A DNA stretch of 64,000 nt from Ephemerocybe angulata (Eukaryota; Basidiomycota; Agaricomycetes; Agaricales; Psathyrellaceae): contig JAACJK010000060.1 in assembly GCA_013368325.1 (NCBI GenBank), forward strand, positions 186,001-250,000. Direction: 5' to 3'. The first letter of the stretch is position 1; every line of letters begins with the position of its first letter. Positions 9,781 through 22,049 of this stretch are shown here, in pieces. The notes beneath the pieces were generated by a model. That model was not told the DNA's origin. It searched no databases and saw only the letters and a list, made by a program, of their open reading frames with translations. Both the position numbers and the translations under genes were made by a program.

Positions 9781-12700
9781 TTGGAGACCCATATTGAGAA
9801 TTACCGACCTATAACGGTACTAAATACCGACTATAAGGTCCTGACCAAAATACTGACCACACGTATCACCGGACCTGCCCAGAAGCTGATACACCAAGAC
9901 CAGGCGGGCTTTATGAAGGGAAGAAGGATAGAAAACCAGACTGATCTCATTCGAACAATGATAGACTATGGTCAGGAGGAGAACGTTAGAGGCCTACTCG
10001 TCTTCCTAGACCAGGAGAAAGCTTACGACAAGATTCTCCATGACTTCCTCTACGAGACACTCCAAAAAATGAACTTCCCTCCAAGCTTTATCAAGAGCGT
10101 CCGAGCGTTATACGACTCGGCGAAGACGAAAGTAATAATCAACGGGATGATCAGTGACCCGTTCAACATAATCAGAGGGGTGCGGCAAGGCGATCCCCTC
10201 TCCTGCCTACTGTTCAACTTTGCAATAGAATCGTTAGCATGCATGATCCGGAAATCAAGCCTGAAAGGATTCACCACACCTGGAATGAAGGAATGTTTAA
10301 TCATATCGATGTTCGCTGACGATACAACGGTGTACCTGTCGGAGGAGGACCGTTTCGAAGACCTCACAGCTATCCTAGACAAATGGTGCATTGCATCAGG
10401 GGCGAAATTCAATGTAGGAAAGACGGAAATCATACCGATAGGCGACACGGAATACAGAAAGAAATTTATCGAAACAAGGGGACGGTCAGAGGACAAGGAA
10501 GCTATCCCCGAAAACATCAGGATCGCTAAAGACGGGGAGCCCGTACGAGCCCTGGGCGCATTCGTCGGAAACGGGATTGAGAATGGAAGTGTATGGACGC
10601 CGACAATCGAGAAAATTGAATCAGCGCTAAAGCGCTGGGCCAAGAGCTTCCCTACGCTCGATGGTAAGAGACTTATAGTCAACATGGAAGTGGGGGGACG
10701 TACGCAATATCGTACGATGGTACAAGGGATGTCACAATCCACACTCAAATACCTGGAAAAACTCATCCGTCAGTTCTACTAGGGTGGCAACTCCGCCTAC
10801 GTAGGAGCGGACACCACCAGCCTACCACACGACATGGGAGGCCTGAAAGGGCTGAACCTAGCGGATAAAATCAAAGTGATTCACATTATGAGGGCAGTCC
10901 GTTTCCTCGATCTAGAATTTCCCCCAAGATGGGCAATCATAACACGTTACCTCCTAGCAAAGAACATACCGTCCCAGTATGGCCCCATCGACCACCGGAG
11001 TGCCCAGAACATGTACCTCCTAAACTGGGCGGCAGCGAAGCCAGAATCAAAGAGCGCTGCGTCCCTCTTCACAAGAGAAATGATAAAAACCGCCGAAGAA
11101 TTTGGCCTCTGCCTCTGGACTAACCACCCGTCAGAGAAAGTGAAAAGAGATATGCCTATATGGCTCCACCCCGCGTCAAAAAAGAGTAGAACCGCCTCAG
11201 ACGCCAGCACATACTGGACGAGATGCCAGAGGGATAAGCACAACATCCACACAGTAGGGGAAATGCACGACTTCGTCGCGCAACTCGAATCCCACACCCG
11301 AGTCCTCCACGAAGATCCAGAACGGTCCTCGGATCACGACTGTGCATGTGCGATGTGCAGTGCCGACGAGGCGAAGGGCTGCCTAGCCCCTGTATTTTGC
11401 CGTGAACAAGCCACACATTTCCTCCACTCGATAAACCAAACATGGATCCCGAATGAAACCCGGGACGAGGAATTAGAGAAACGAGAAGAGAACAGGGAAG
11501 GTCGCATCCCCAAAAACCGAGCCAACACACTCACCGAGTGCTTCCGCATTTTCACAAGCTCCCCACCCAAAAGCCTCACACTAGACATAGACATGAACTC
11601 CCCCCCACCCCCACCTCCTGACATAAGCCGGGACGAATTCACGACCATCTTCACGGACGGGTCGGGTCAAAACATAGGAACTGAGGATGCATGCGCAGGA
11701 TCTGGCGTATTCTTCGGAGACGACGACCCAAGAAACATGGCCATCCGAGTACCGTCCTACATCCCCCAAACGAACAATACCGCAGAAGCCCTTGCAATCC
11801 TAGCTGCAGCGAAAGCGGTCAGCAAAGATGTCCCGATTGTGATAAAATCCGACTCACAAATTACAATCAACGCTATCGCAAAAATGGCCGTAAGAATAGA
11901 AGACTCCAACTGGTCAGAAACACAGAACAGAGAACTACTGGAACCTATCATCGCGTTAGTCCGAGCACGAGACGCCCCCACTATACTGGAGAAAGTGAAG
12001 GCTCACTGTGGGATACATGGAAACGAGTCAGCAGATAGACTAGCCGACGAGGGCGCGAAAGCACCACCCACGGACGAAGGGATAGACACTTCGATAGACC
12101 CGCTGAATCGAGTACAGGGCATGAGACTAAAGTCGGCGACACAAGGAAGCATCTACAGAGAGATTAGGAAGATAAGCATGGCCAAAGTGAAACCAAGACG
12201 ACAGACCGAGATGCACTTAGATGTAGCCCGGCACGAGATAGAACGCAGAACGGGCTTTCGACCAACAGATAAAGCGATATGGACCTCGCTTCGGAAGGGA
12301 GACATAAGAAACAAAAAGGCCACCCAGCTGCTATGGCGCCTTATGCACCATGGTTTCGCGGTTGGAGAGTACTGGATGGAAAAGAAAAACTTTGAGCAAA
12401 GGGCGCGGTGTAAACACTGCGACACAATAGAATCGCCGGATCACATCTTTACGGAGTGCCGGTTCTCAGGCCAGGACATTGTGTGGAAGTCAGTGGCGAA
12501 ACTACTCGATATGAAAGACGTACCGTGGACTCGACCCACACTCGGTACAGCGCTAGGATGTGGAATTTCGAAAATTAAAGATAGAACTACGGGAAAACCG
12601 AGACCAGCCGCCGATAGATTCTACACAATGCTCGTCTCAGAAGCTATACTATTCATATGGAAGGTCAGATATGAATGGCGCATGCAAAAGGGTGAAGAAA

Positions 12701-12798
12701 TCGAAGAGGCTCACGCAGAATCAGAAATATCCAAAAGATGGATTGCAACCCTAAACCGACTCCTAAACCGAGGAAGAATAAGAACAAGAAGAAGATGA
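9781..12798 (+). pseudogene. LINE ORF2 remnant: reverse transcriptase and RNase H, one nonsense codon
   Basis: The first part (9781-10782) is RT with blocks DQAGFMKGR, VFLDQEKAYDKI, GVRQGDPLSCLLF and the catalytic FADDT. A TAG at 10780-10782 falls where Trp (TGG) fits in FY-W-GGN. The same frame continues unbroken to 12798. The second part carries a type I RNase H: IFTDGSG near 11655, NNTAEALAI near 11775, KSDSQ near 11850, and VKAHCGIHGNESADRLADEGA near 11995. A Cys/His motif follows near 12400 (CKHC ... HIFTECRF). RT and RNase H in one frame fit the I/Tad-like LINE lineage. It is dead because of the truncation and the stop codon. Confidence 0.88.
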
Positions 12799-12955
12799 AA
12801 CTCCCCGCCGAAGAACTGGTGATCAACACCTGGTGGGATGTAGTTGGGATGTAGTAGACAATAACTCAGACCTAGAATGGGAGGTAAAGAAGAAGTCGCG
12901 ACGTAGGAAGACAGGGGTTTTAGTGGGTATAAGGGCTTGTCCCTAGAGTCCCACA

Positions 12956-12977
12956 CTGGTCGCCTTCGGGCGACCAG
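12956..12977 (+). other. Perfect 9-bp hairpin with TTCG tetraloop in the LINE 3' region
   Basis: CTGGTCGCC-TTCG-GGCGACCAG. The closing pair makes C(UUCG)G, an exceptionally stable RNA tetraloop. It lies 158 nt after the ORF2 stop and is a candidate signal recognised by the element's RT. Confidence 0.7.
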
Positions 12978-13151
12978 ACCGAGTGCACTAATGGCATTTC
13001 CCCTGGCGTGGTATCGTGCGACAATTCTTTCCAACTGCTCTAGTGTCTTGCATAAACCTTCTATCTCGACACCCCCTCAGCCGATCCGGCGGACTAGCTC
13101 TGACTTCTCAATGCCCGGTCAGTATGTGATCCCTCACATACAGGCTCCACC

Positions 13152-13205
13152 AAAAAAAAAAAAAGAGATGGCGACAGTCAGGAGGGTGGGGAGCGACAAT
13201 CGCAT
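13152..13205 (-). pseudogene. Relic of a small-secreted-protein signal exon next to the LINE poly(A)
   Basis: On the minus strand an ATG at 13205-13203 opens MRLSLPTLLTVAIS, which matches the start of the secreted protein at 16107 (MRLSLLSLIPIAAS) and shares the context CACAATGCG. After 14 codons the sequence runs into a 13-T tract, the LINE poly(A) seen from the other strand. No second exon was found nearby. It is read as an exon cut by the LINE. Confidence 0.45.
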
Positions 13206-13324
13206 TGTGTAAATAGTAATGTTCGAGGGGAATGTGAAGTATTTCTGGGAGTAAGATTGTACTAGCGCCTCTAGTTTATATTCATATTTGTGTTGCTTGG
13301 TCAACTTGATTCCCACGAGGCGAC

Positions 13325-14478
13325 AACTTCGCTTGGGTCGAACTTGGGTGTTCGGCGGGCAAGTTGAATTGTTAATCTATATTCCGGCCCCGAGAATACG
13401 ACTGGGAACCATTTGGGGGTGGAGGATAGATGCCATAAGAGGTATGTCCAGTGCTTACAGGCATTTCCATGACTTTTATACAATACAATATAGTATGATT
13501 TACCTTATTTATACGGGAGTCGAGCAGATTGCATACTGGGCAATACTATATTCTGCTGTTAGGCAACACTATATTCTCAATGATGGGTTAGCATAGACGA
13601 GAAGGCATGAATCGTCAGAATATGATTGAGATTGTGGCTCGTCTGAATCGTGGACCTCAGTGGCAGCCAGAGGGTCGAAGAGGCCTCGGCTTTCCCTAAA
13701 CAATATTTAATTTATTTTTTATTTTTTTATCTCGATGCTGGGCTTGTGCCGTGCCCCATTCGGGTTCCGCCCAAGTTCCGCCAGGCCAAATTTGGACGCA
13801 GGAACGGGCGCAACTGAAAGGACGTGTGTGTACAACTTTCTGACAACAAAGACTCGGCACATTTGAGTGGTCTGCGTTTCGTGTGCGTGAACGGCAACTT
13901 GCAAGTGAACGGGATATTCACCGACATAACGAAAATTACCATTAACGAGCCCGATAGCAGGTATTAAATAATGACAGTCATATCAACGGCGCTGTACGGT
14001 TACCCGAGCACCAGAAAGCAGCGGAGCCGGAATTGGAGCCAATAAAGAACAAGACGGAGTATATCAGTACCAGAAATGCCTCCTACTCTGAGCTGAGCCC
14101 GTCCACTAGATCAGGTAATAGATACTACTTACGACTTGGCGCTCCCCAAGTTAGGGGTTACAACTTGGGTTACAACTTGGTAAAAGGTTCAGGTAGGGCT
14201 CGGATACCAACGACAGACGGCGTGAAGGTTAATTACCGTCTAGTATCACCACCTCGACTAATCCTGGCCCTTACCATACAAACTCGGCCTCTAATTACCA
14301 TTATATGCATTGAAAAAAGCGCAAGTTAATAATACCAATTATTAACAAACTGACTTGACCTTCGCTTGTACGTGCACCAACTTGCAAGTTGGTCCAAGTC
14401 AACTTGTCTCGTTTTGGCGGGGCCAAGTTGACCCAAGTTGACCCAAGTTGACCAAGTCAACTTGGCCCAAGCGAATTT
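13325..14478. repeat. Candidate non-autonomous DNA element with imperfect terminal inverted repeats
   Basis: The left end is AACTTCGCTTGGG (13325-13337). The right end CCCAAGCGAATTT (14466-14478) reads AAATTCGCTTGGG on the other strand, 12 of 13 matching. Both ends contain clustered CAAGTTG/CAACTTG subterminal words, as in many MITEs. No target duplication was found, so the call is tentative. Confidence 0.35.
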
Positions 14479-14950
14479 ATGTACCACCGTGCCGGGCCTA
14501 TCAAGGGGGTTTCAGCCGAGCAGCCCGAGTATGGCGACCTCACCACGATAGGGCTGCCGTCTCGTTCTTCACACTCGGAGAACCAAACTCGAACTCTGAA
14601 TAGTGAGATCAGGGGAGCTACGATCGTAGTATCCGTCCTCGAACCATGAAACCCGACCAATACGTACGGCGCATACAAATTTCGGGGTTCTATTTTGTCA
14701 TTACTTTATCGTGTATACCGGCCGTGCGCGTTACGTGTGTAGTCGCATGGTACATACCAAGTATTCAATACCTCACACATTTTCCTGTTGGGTTCGGCCT
14801 TTACCTAAGCTCGACGGATCGTGTCCCTACTCGGCAGATCGGACATGTACGGGTATGAAGGCTCTTCTGGTCGCCTATGTATATCACTGAGAATGTACAT
14901 GTACGTAAATGTTCGGGTCGGATGGGCTGATCCGGAAATCTAGCGTAGCG

Positions 14951-14956
14951 TATAAA
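14951..14956 (+). promoter_or_regulatory. TATA box of the defensin-like gene
   Basis: TATAAA, about 120 nt upstream of ATG 15075. The other secreted-protein genes in the window also have a TATA element 80-120 nt upstream of their ATG. Confidence 0.5.
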
Positions 14957-15074
14957 GCTGAACCAAAGGTGGACTCAATCTCTCCAGAACCCAAGGACCA
15001 GCTCTCAGCCCTCACTTAAGCAAATCAGCGACCACTACCTTCCCAATCGCCACCTACAACATCACAGTAGCGCC

Positions 15075-15446
15075 ATGCAGCTCACCTCTATCTCCTCCAT
15101 CTTCTCCATTATTCTCGCCTTTGCCGCTACTCAGACAGTAGCGGAAAACATCATGGACCTCGGCGACGATGACATCCACGCTCGTGCCCTCGGTCTCCTC
15201 CAACGCGACCTCATGGAGGACGAGTTCGGCAATCTCTATAGGGTAAGCTGCGGTCCTCTCGGTCTTTGTTTCTGTATCACGGGCAAGGCAGGTTACTGAC
15301 GAATGGGCTTTTTTCAGCGCTCGGAGGTTGAGGTTGCCCACTGCGGTGGGAAAACCGGCTGGTGCTTTTCAGACCATGGCAGCATGGCTTGCAAGAACCC
15401 GCATTGTTTAGGGAACCACGGCATCCGATGTACTTGCCCACCATAG
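15075..15446 (+). CDS. Small cysteine-rich secreted peptide precursor, defensin-like
   Basis: Two exons, 15075-15242 and 15318-15446, phase 0, with donor AGG|GTAAGC and acceptor TTTTTTCAG|CGC, giving 98 aa. Residues 1-24 form a signal peptide (SIFSIILAFAATQTVA core). An acidic propeptide follows, and the exon junction creates a dibasic RR (NLY-RR-SEVEVAH), a likely Kex2-type site. The mature end holds six Cys in the pattern C-x6-C-x8-C-x4-C-x7-C-x-C. The closing CxC recalls CS-alpha-beta defensins, but the spacing is not the textbook one. It lies divergently 5' of the secreted-protein family gene at 15738-16107. Secretion and processing are inferred, and the activity is unknown. Confidence 0.75.
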
Positions 15447-15737
15447 GGCACGGATGATTCATCAGCTCGACCTACCGCGACAAAAGCGTCACTGCAAGAA
15501 ATCTGTGCGCGGAACGAAGTGGACGGAAGCTGAATCCAGGTATATGTACATACATAGGCGTATTTCCAGAATATTCATAATATTCATAATTATAGCCGGG
15601 TCATTTGTTGGTCGGGACAGAGGGAGCGGCAGTCAGCGGGGTACCCCATTTTTTGCGGATAATTTCAACCTTGAGTTCGTGTATTCGTTGGCATTTCAAG
15701 CTATGAAAATACCGCTAGAGAGCATGAGCATGATTAG

Positions 15738-16107
15738 CTAGTCATTTACGCCATAACCTTGTGATACACGCACCCCCATTGTCTGCGACCATAGACCCCC
15801 CTTTCCGATGACCTTCTGACATCCCGGGCATACAACCCACTCCCTACGCTCCAGCCGCTCGCTGAGCTCATCAAGCAGTTTCCTGGAGGTGATCCCGGAG
15901 AGAACCTCCCGAAGTTCCAGGGAATCATCAAAACTTCGTGTCACAACAACCTCGTCGACATACTCCCTGGCTTCAAAGGAGTCCTAGCCTGAGTGTCAGC
16001 TCGAATAGCATGAGGGCCAGTGAGCGTACACGTACGTCATAGTGTGCGCTCACATAGGTGAATAGCGATGCAGCAATGGGAATCAGAGAAAGAAGTGAAA
16101 GACGCAT
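15738..16107 (-). CDS. Small secreted protein, EAR/REL family, copy 1
   Basis: Exons 16107-16036 and 15983-15738 on the minus strand, 105 aa. Exon 1 is exactly 24 codons and encodes a signal peptide (MRLSLLSLIPIAAS, cleavage expected near YVSA). The donor is GAC|GTACGT, the intron is 52 nt and phase 0, and the acceptor is GCTAG|GAC. Exon 2 begins DSFEAREYVD and contains LELREVLSGITSRKLLDEL, then SERLERR, and a CPGC pair. A TATA-like run lies about 100 nt upstream (near 16205-16215). The same architecture occurs at 19122, 29195 and 22154. I know no named family for it. Confidence 0.75.
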
Positions 16108-18641
16108 TGTGCTAAGGTGGTGAGGGTGGGACGCGAGCAAAGGTTCAGGGTGCGATCTGGTGGGGTAGGGGATGTTCTCTCTATCATATCTTGGTTGGAA
16201 TGTATATTGTATATATGTAGGCCTTGTGACTGGTATCCAGGGCGGCACTGCCTGCAATGATAGGCCCCTAACGGGTGATGGGAGATGAGGAGAGCCGATG
16301 CCTCAGTCAGTCGTCCTGACTTGAGTGTATCCTCTCCATCACTGTAATTAAGGGCTTGATCTGCAATCGCCTACGAGTAAAAAACCACTTCATCCATTCA
16401 CCAAAACGAGGCACTTTGCACACAAGAAGGTGGATTCTTTGACATTCTCTGGCTTACCGAGATGGGTCCGAGGCCTGCCAAGACCGTGCAACGGAGCTCC
16501 GGCGCCTAATGGTTATCGGGGACTGATCCGCGATATCAATGTCACGCTGTTCAATCACCAGTATACATATGATTGCCATATGTCATCAGAGTGAGCCACG
16601 CGAATAGATCAACATCTCTCTAGCACGCTATGTACATACCTCTCTTCTGCCGAAGCATATCAACATCCATGCCTTCCACCTGGATCACTCGCACAATTTC
16701 CCTGTGGTAAGAGGTGATAAGCCTTGATAAGCTCACGGTCATAGAAGAATAAAAGACGGTAGGGTATGTAGGCTGGGAAACGGGAGGGGGCGCGTAGAGG
16801 ATGTATGCGGCGGGGTAGGACTGTCGAGGGCGGCGCCGCAGTGACATCAGAAACACTGCGATATGAGGAAAATGACGTTGAGTTCTCCACCCTTGGGCTG
16901 ATGTGTGTGTGTGTGTGTAAGTTAGCTGAAGTGGGCGATCGGGGTATGAAACAAGCTGAGACGTGCCGATCCGAGGAAAGATGGGACGAGACGAGATGAG
17001 ATGAATCCGTCCTGTGGCGGGCCCAATGCTACGCCACAATCTGGACAAAGATCTACAAAGATCAACAGAATGCATTGAACCGGCGTTATCAGAGCGAATG
17101 TTAACATCAAGGAATCGAACATAAGAAGTCGGAACGACCCTGAACGACCACACAGACGAAGAACAAGCGGAAGGTCGTCGCGATTGAAAACCACACGAGC
17201 AACCGAGAAGACGTAGGTAACACGACGCAGCCACATTTACATCGCACGACAGGCCACGTGGTATCCCATGGCAGCGATGCTTAGATGGATAGGCAGACTT
17301 CCAGCCAGTCGGGGGAGACACGAGTAGAGAGCGACGACGAGAGCGTATGAGAGACGGACGGGGGCGCGAGGAAGACGGAGACAAAGATACGCGCCGGGCG
17401 ATATGGTCAGGACTCAGAGTGCACTGCAAATTGAGGAATTGAGCTCGGCGAGACGGCTTTGTGAATAATACGTGCGCTATACGGGAGCGACGGGCGCAGC
17501 AGATGAGAAGGAGGACGTATAGACCCGGGAGTAGTAGGCGCTCTGTGCGTAAAGAAGAGCCCACAGCATGGTGGAGGGTGCGCGGGACCTGGGATAGAGA
17601 ACGAGGATAGTCGCGCTGTAGATGACGGAAGATTGTAGATGGCCAAAGCGCGCGTAGAGGGGGTATCGGGGCATTGTAGGCGGGAGCCATCGTAGTGGGG
17701 CACAGAGGGGTGTGCTTCGAAGTCGAAAAGGGTAGCTGGGCCTGGCCTATTCGATGTAAGAGGGTAGCGGCGAAATGGAGAAAATTGAGGTATTACTCAC
17801 CAGTTGAATCGCACGCCTTCCACTACAAACTCGCCCTCCTCGTCGAACCGCAAGAAGCGTGTTGCTAAACCGCTCTATATTGCAGCGCTTGAATTCGACG
17901 GTGATGTTCAGGTAGTAGAGGTGCAGCCGCAGCGGCGCAGTGTCGAGGGGAAGCGACGGGGACGCTGTGGTCGCTCGTCAGAACTCGCGACAAAGGTGAC
18001 GGCTAGACGAGAGAAAGAGGGCTGTACACAGTTATAAGCAGTGCAAGGCAGATCCTCCATTTCTGCCATGGAACCCTCAATCTTCTTCCTACGTCTCTTC
18101 TAGGCCCCATCCCCATCGCAGGTACGATCCCGCCCAAGGTCTATCAGTACAGACAACACGGGGGGTGACATCACAGTCGGTGGGTCGGTGGGCGGGGTCG
18201 AAGGAGGTCGATGGAGGTCGATCGGCCCTCGTCTGTCGGTGTTGAGGCCTTGAGAATCAGGTGGATCTAACTGGAGGGTGGGACGGATATGGGCGGGGGA
18301 CGTCATGGTCGAGAGCAAGACGCGTTGATCCAGATCCAACGTTGATCAGCGTGGGAGGCGCTCGTCTGGTCCGGCCGCGGCAAGTTTCGAACCCGAGAAA
18401 GCCCACTTCCCAGGTATTCTGGAAATGCATTCTGGATCGTCCCCCAAGCCACAGCACTCAAATAGTATCACTCTCATTTCGCAGCACCCGCAGTCCAAGA
18501 AGTGACCGGCATCCAGTCATTCAAATTCAAAAAGTGATAATAATTCGGGGCACCAAAGGAATCGTCAACTGAGAGGGGGTACGGTCAAATACCAGGCCAG
18601 CGCGAATGGGCATCGCCCGAGATGTGGCGAGTGATGCAGAA
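16108..18641. other. Region without a supported gene
   Basis: A 356-codon minus-strand frame at 16620-17690 and overlapping frames exist, but composition is Arg/Ser-rich and no domain is visible. A short minus-strand stretch near 17800-17870 (RFLRFDEEGEFVVEGVRFNW then GTGAGT) looks like a real exon ending at a donor, so a decayed or uncharacterised gene may lie at about 16600-18040. A (TG)n microsatellite is at 16902-16918. Confidence 0.4.
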
Positions 18642-19122
18642 CTACTGGCCCCGAGGGCGAGGCTTGGGCTTTGGGGTGGGGATGGGCTGGGTGTGAGCCC
18701 TTTTCCTGTGGTCAGAGAGCTATAATCGAGGGGTGAGTACTCCCGAATAACTATTTCTACGATGCGTGGAGTAACTTGAACTTACCGCTTGAGTGCTAGG
18801 AAAGATTATCCCTTCGCAACCGGGAAAATGGCAAATGAAACCCCTAGCTTCCAGCCGATCGCTGAGCGCGTCGAGGAGCTCTCGGGTGCTGACGTCGGTC
18901 AACAGTTCTCGAACGCTGAGGTCGTTCTCGTAGAGTCCACGCTCGGCGAGGACCGCGTCGATGGCCTCCCTAGCTTCAAAGGTGTGCTGGACGCGTCCAT
19001 AAGAGTCCATTAGATATGAGGAGTGTTATTCATGCATAGATAGTACATACGTCACCGTGGGCAACGACATACGATGCCAAAGAGAGAGCGCAGGACAAAA
19101 GAGTGAATAAAGGCACGCGCAT
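18642..19122 (-). CDS. Small secreted protein, EAR/REL family, copy 2
   Basis: Exons 19122-19051, 18986-18786 and 18719-18642 on the minus strand, 116 aa. Exon 1 is again 24 codons (MRVPLFTLLSCALSLASYVV signal). The donor is GAC|GTATGT, the intron is phase 0, and the acceptor is CCAG|CAC. Exon 2 starts HTFEAREAID and carries LSVRELLTDVSTRELLDAL, SDRLEAR and a C-x4-C pair. The second donor is GCG|GTAAGT. The third exon, chosen at acceptor TTATAG, ends with a basic-proline tail (PKPKPRPRGQ). A second acceptor, CCACAG, would give a different tail, so the C-terminus is uncertain. TATATAA on the minus strand (19208-19202) lies about 80 nt upstream of the ATG. Confidence 0.75.
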
Positions 19123-22049
19123 GTTGGGTGGTTTGGAAGTGAGAGCGTGGGTTGGTGTGGGAGAAGTCAGTTGTGGAAGGGTGGCCATTTTAGCCAAGGG
19201 CTTATATAGCCTCGGCAAGATTCAAGTTGACACGGGTATCAGAGTTCACTCCATCCGCGCTCTGGGTAGCGCATGGATGGTTTCTACGAATCGGACCCCT
19301 GATGAGGAGATTGACCTGGTCGCAATTCTTGGATTCTTGCCCCGTTCCATTGTATGCGATGCCCGAGGTACATTTGATGTCGAGTTGTATGTGCAAATCC
19401 TCAACTCAATTGCGCGGGAGTTAAACAACGGTTTACAACCCCTTCGCGACCTCGTCTCATCGTATGGCATCATAGTGCTCAGATGGCTACCCACGCGCAC
19501 GAGCGGTACGGCCGCTTTGATTGGCAATGTATCGGCACAATCATTGTCGAAAGATGTGAGGTCACCCTGGAAACGGGATTTCCGGGATTTCCACCGGATG
19601 AACCGGATGAGCTCGATCGATCGATACAGTGACACGTCCACAATTCCTCAACGCGCATCCCCCATCCCCCTGAAAGTCGAACGAACGTCTAGCGGTGATC
19701 CTCACAGTCAATGGTGAACACCCGTCGCGTCAGTGTCGCCTATTAATACCCAGTGGCTGAATTGCCACATTCAGAATATCACGACTCGAACGACCATCGT
19801 CCGCCGAGCACCGAAACACGAACCATACCCCCGCAAGCCCAAAGGCAAAAAGCGCCCAACGAGCGATCCGATCCGTCGAGAACCGGCCCCAAGTCACCAT
19901 ATCCCCTCAACACCCTCCTCCCCTCCGAAGCTGCTCCCAAGGGCGAGTGCGAAACACACTAGAACGGAATTGATATAGCCTTAGAGATGAACCCAGTCGG
20001 TCGTCGAGAACCAATTGGCATTGGCACCAGCGTCCAGCCCGTCGCTCAGACGAGGGAAACGAGCGGTGGTACTATGCGAAATGGCCTAGTGATGCAGCGA
20101 CGGTAGTGCGATCGGTTATATTATAATAGTCATGTAGAGTCGGAGGATAAGCGGAGCAGCGAGCGGTAAGTAACGAGGAGTGCGCGAGGGAAGGAGAATA
20201 AGCGGAGTACCCGCCGAGGTCGATCGTAGAGTAAGCTCGACGGCCTCCACGATACCGTCACGATCATATCCAACAGTGGGGCCGGCCCTCAGTCCATGTC
20301 CAAGGTAGACAGACGATCCAGAGGTGAGAACACGTTGCGACAACTGCGAACTAGAACGATGGGACGGTTGGGGGGGGATACTAATGGCCCGGCGATGGCG
20401 AGAGGGTAGCCTAAAGGAATTGAGGAGGTTCAAGGCGCAGCGACGTAGAGAAGGGAGGATGGGATTGAAGAACTTGCCTATCGAGGAATATGCAGTCCCA
20501 CCCTCCAGCCATCCATCCAGCTGTCCGTCCTACGTGACCTGCGCGACATCACAGCGGGGATCGACATTCGCTAAGAAGCCGGCAGTGTGGGTGATCAGTC
20601 GTAGGGTGCACTCGACGACACGGTTGATTGGCGGCGACGAGGATCCTCGGGGTCGCTCGAGGGTTCGGGTAGGCGGTGGTGGTTTTATATTCAGTACTTG
20701 ACGTGCAATGGGATCCAGGATAGGCGCAGGCCTTTGCTTCAATGTGATGATCGCTGCAGCCCTAAGTCGATCTACGAGCGCGAAACACGATCCTGTTGAC
20801 CTCGATACACCGTTTCGATGACCCGACGTCACCTTCGAGGGATAATAAGAGTGGTTCTGCGGTGGGACACATGTTGCAGACGCACCATGGAGCTCAGAGT
20901 CCCAGCGTGACGGGGTGCGGGTCGACGAGGGCGGCGGCGTGGCGCTGGTGAGGGTGCGGCTCGATACGCGTGCCGCAGCCAACCGGAGCCCGATTGCGAG
21001 ACGATGTCCCCGAGTCTTCAGATATGCAAACCCGTCGTTTCGTGGAGGACGATTACTCGAAGAGGATGGGCGGCGAGGGCGACGATGGTCAGGGTCAAGA
21101 GCAACCGAAGGGCCACAGTGACAGTGCGCCGTCGAGCAGCCCCTAGAGCGATGGTTGTGACGTCATGTTCCCAGGACCCCTTGCTACCGATCCGTAGCCA
21201 CAAGTAGGATGCATAGACAGCAGTAGCATTACATACTATGTACTCGCCCGCGTTGATTAACCCAGTGGCCCGGAACACAGCACCTTTAGTGCGTGCGGAC
21301 ACCCCAAGCCAATCATCCGAGCGCCTGCATGGCGAAGCGCGCGCGCTTCCGCCACCTCAAGTTCAGGAAACGCGTGCATTTTCACCAACCTCGGGGTCAC
21401 AACGCTTCATCTACCAAGACGCACGTCGCCGAGGCAGTCATTTGACTTACATACACAGCCCACCCCAGTCGAAGGGCCAATGTACAGAGACCGCCTGCAT
21501 CAGAGTTCGGGGCGTTGTGCGCATCACTTGCGGTCTCTGCTCCGGCTCACCAAGTCGGGAGACGAAAGGTGAGTCCCTGACAACTTACCCTGACCGCTCA
21601 ATCGTGTTGTATGTTCTTTGAACCTCGTTCGTTCGTCACTCTGCCATGTGGGAGGGGAGTATCTAAGACTCTGAACACCTGGGGTGTCGGTGTTGTGCGT
21701 CCCGACAGTGCGACGTGAACACCGCTTGCCGCTCCGGGCTACATCTACATGTACATCATGTCAGTCTGTCCCTTCGTTTCAACACCACTGTTCACCCGCT
21801 GATACTCCTATGGGCTGGAAACGACGTCAAACGACGGCGGTATCCTTGGTACCGCTCACCTCTGCGTCTGATACTGTATTCTTTAGAGGGCGCAGATGGT
21901 GTCGCGCTTTCTAGGCTGTTAGGGGATTCTGTCAGGGAATGGGGTCGCCAGACCTTTCGACCTCTTCGCCGACGTGGGTTCGGGGAGCGTTAGGGTAGCG
22001 GGTGTGTGGGTGCTCCCGAATGCACTCGCCGTGGGCATTGGGTTAATCC
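19123..22049. other. Long region without a supported gene
   Basis: Several frames of 60-200 codons occur on both strands, but none shows a recognisable domain, a coherent splice pattern or a preferred frame. The minus-strand frame at 21018-21302 has a hydrophobic segment and may be part of a decayed membrane protein. I cannot support a gene. Confidence 0.45.

Larger units (their letters stand above)
9781..13164 (+). mobile_element. 5'-truncated LINE (non-LTR retrotransposon)
   Basis: The homology starts inside the reverse transcriptase (IENYRPITVLNTDYK) without an upstream endonuclease, so the 5' end is truncated. RT, a linker, an RNase H and a C-terminal Cys/His motif follow, then a 366-nt 3' region with a 9-bp TTCG hairpin and a 13-A run at 13152-13164 taken as the poly(A) tail. 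I looked for a direct target duplication around both ends and found none. Confidence 0.82.
13206..15074. other. Intergenic region with repeated AACTTGG words
   Basis: I see no convincing gene. Short frames here lack domain or splice support. The words AACTTGGG and CAAGTTG recur near 13330-13370, 14150-14180 and 14385-14465. A TATAAA at 14951-14956 probably serves the gene at 15075. Confidence 0.5.

Noticed and set aside
16620..17690. A 356-codon minus-strand open frame
   Set aside because: Composition is Arg/Ser/Leu-rich, no domain is visible, and other frames over the same DNA look equally or more protein-like. Only one plausible splice donor supports a gene nearby.
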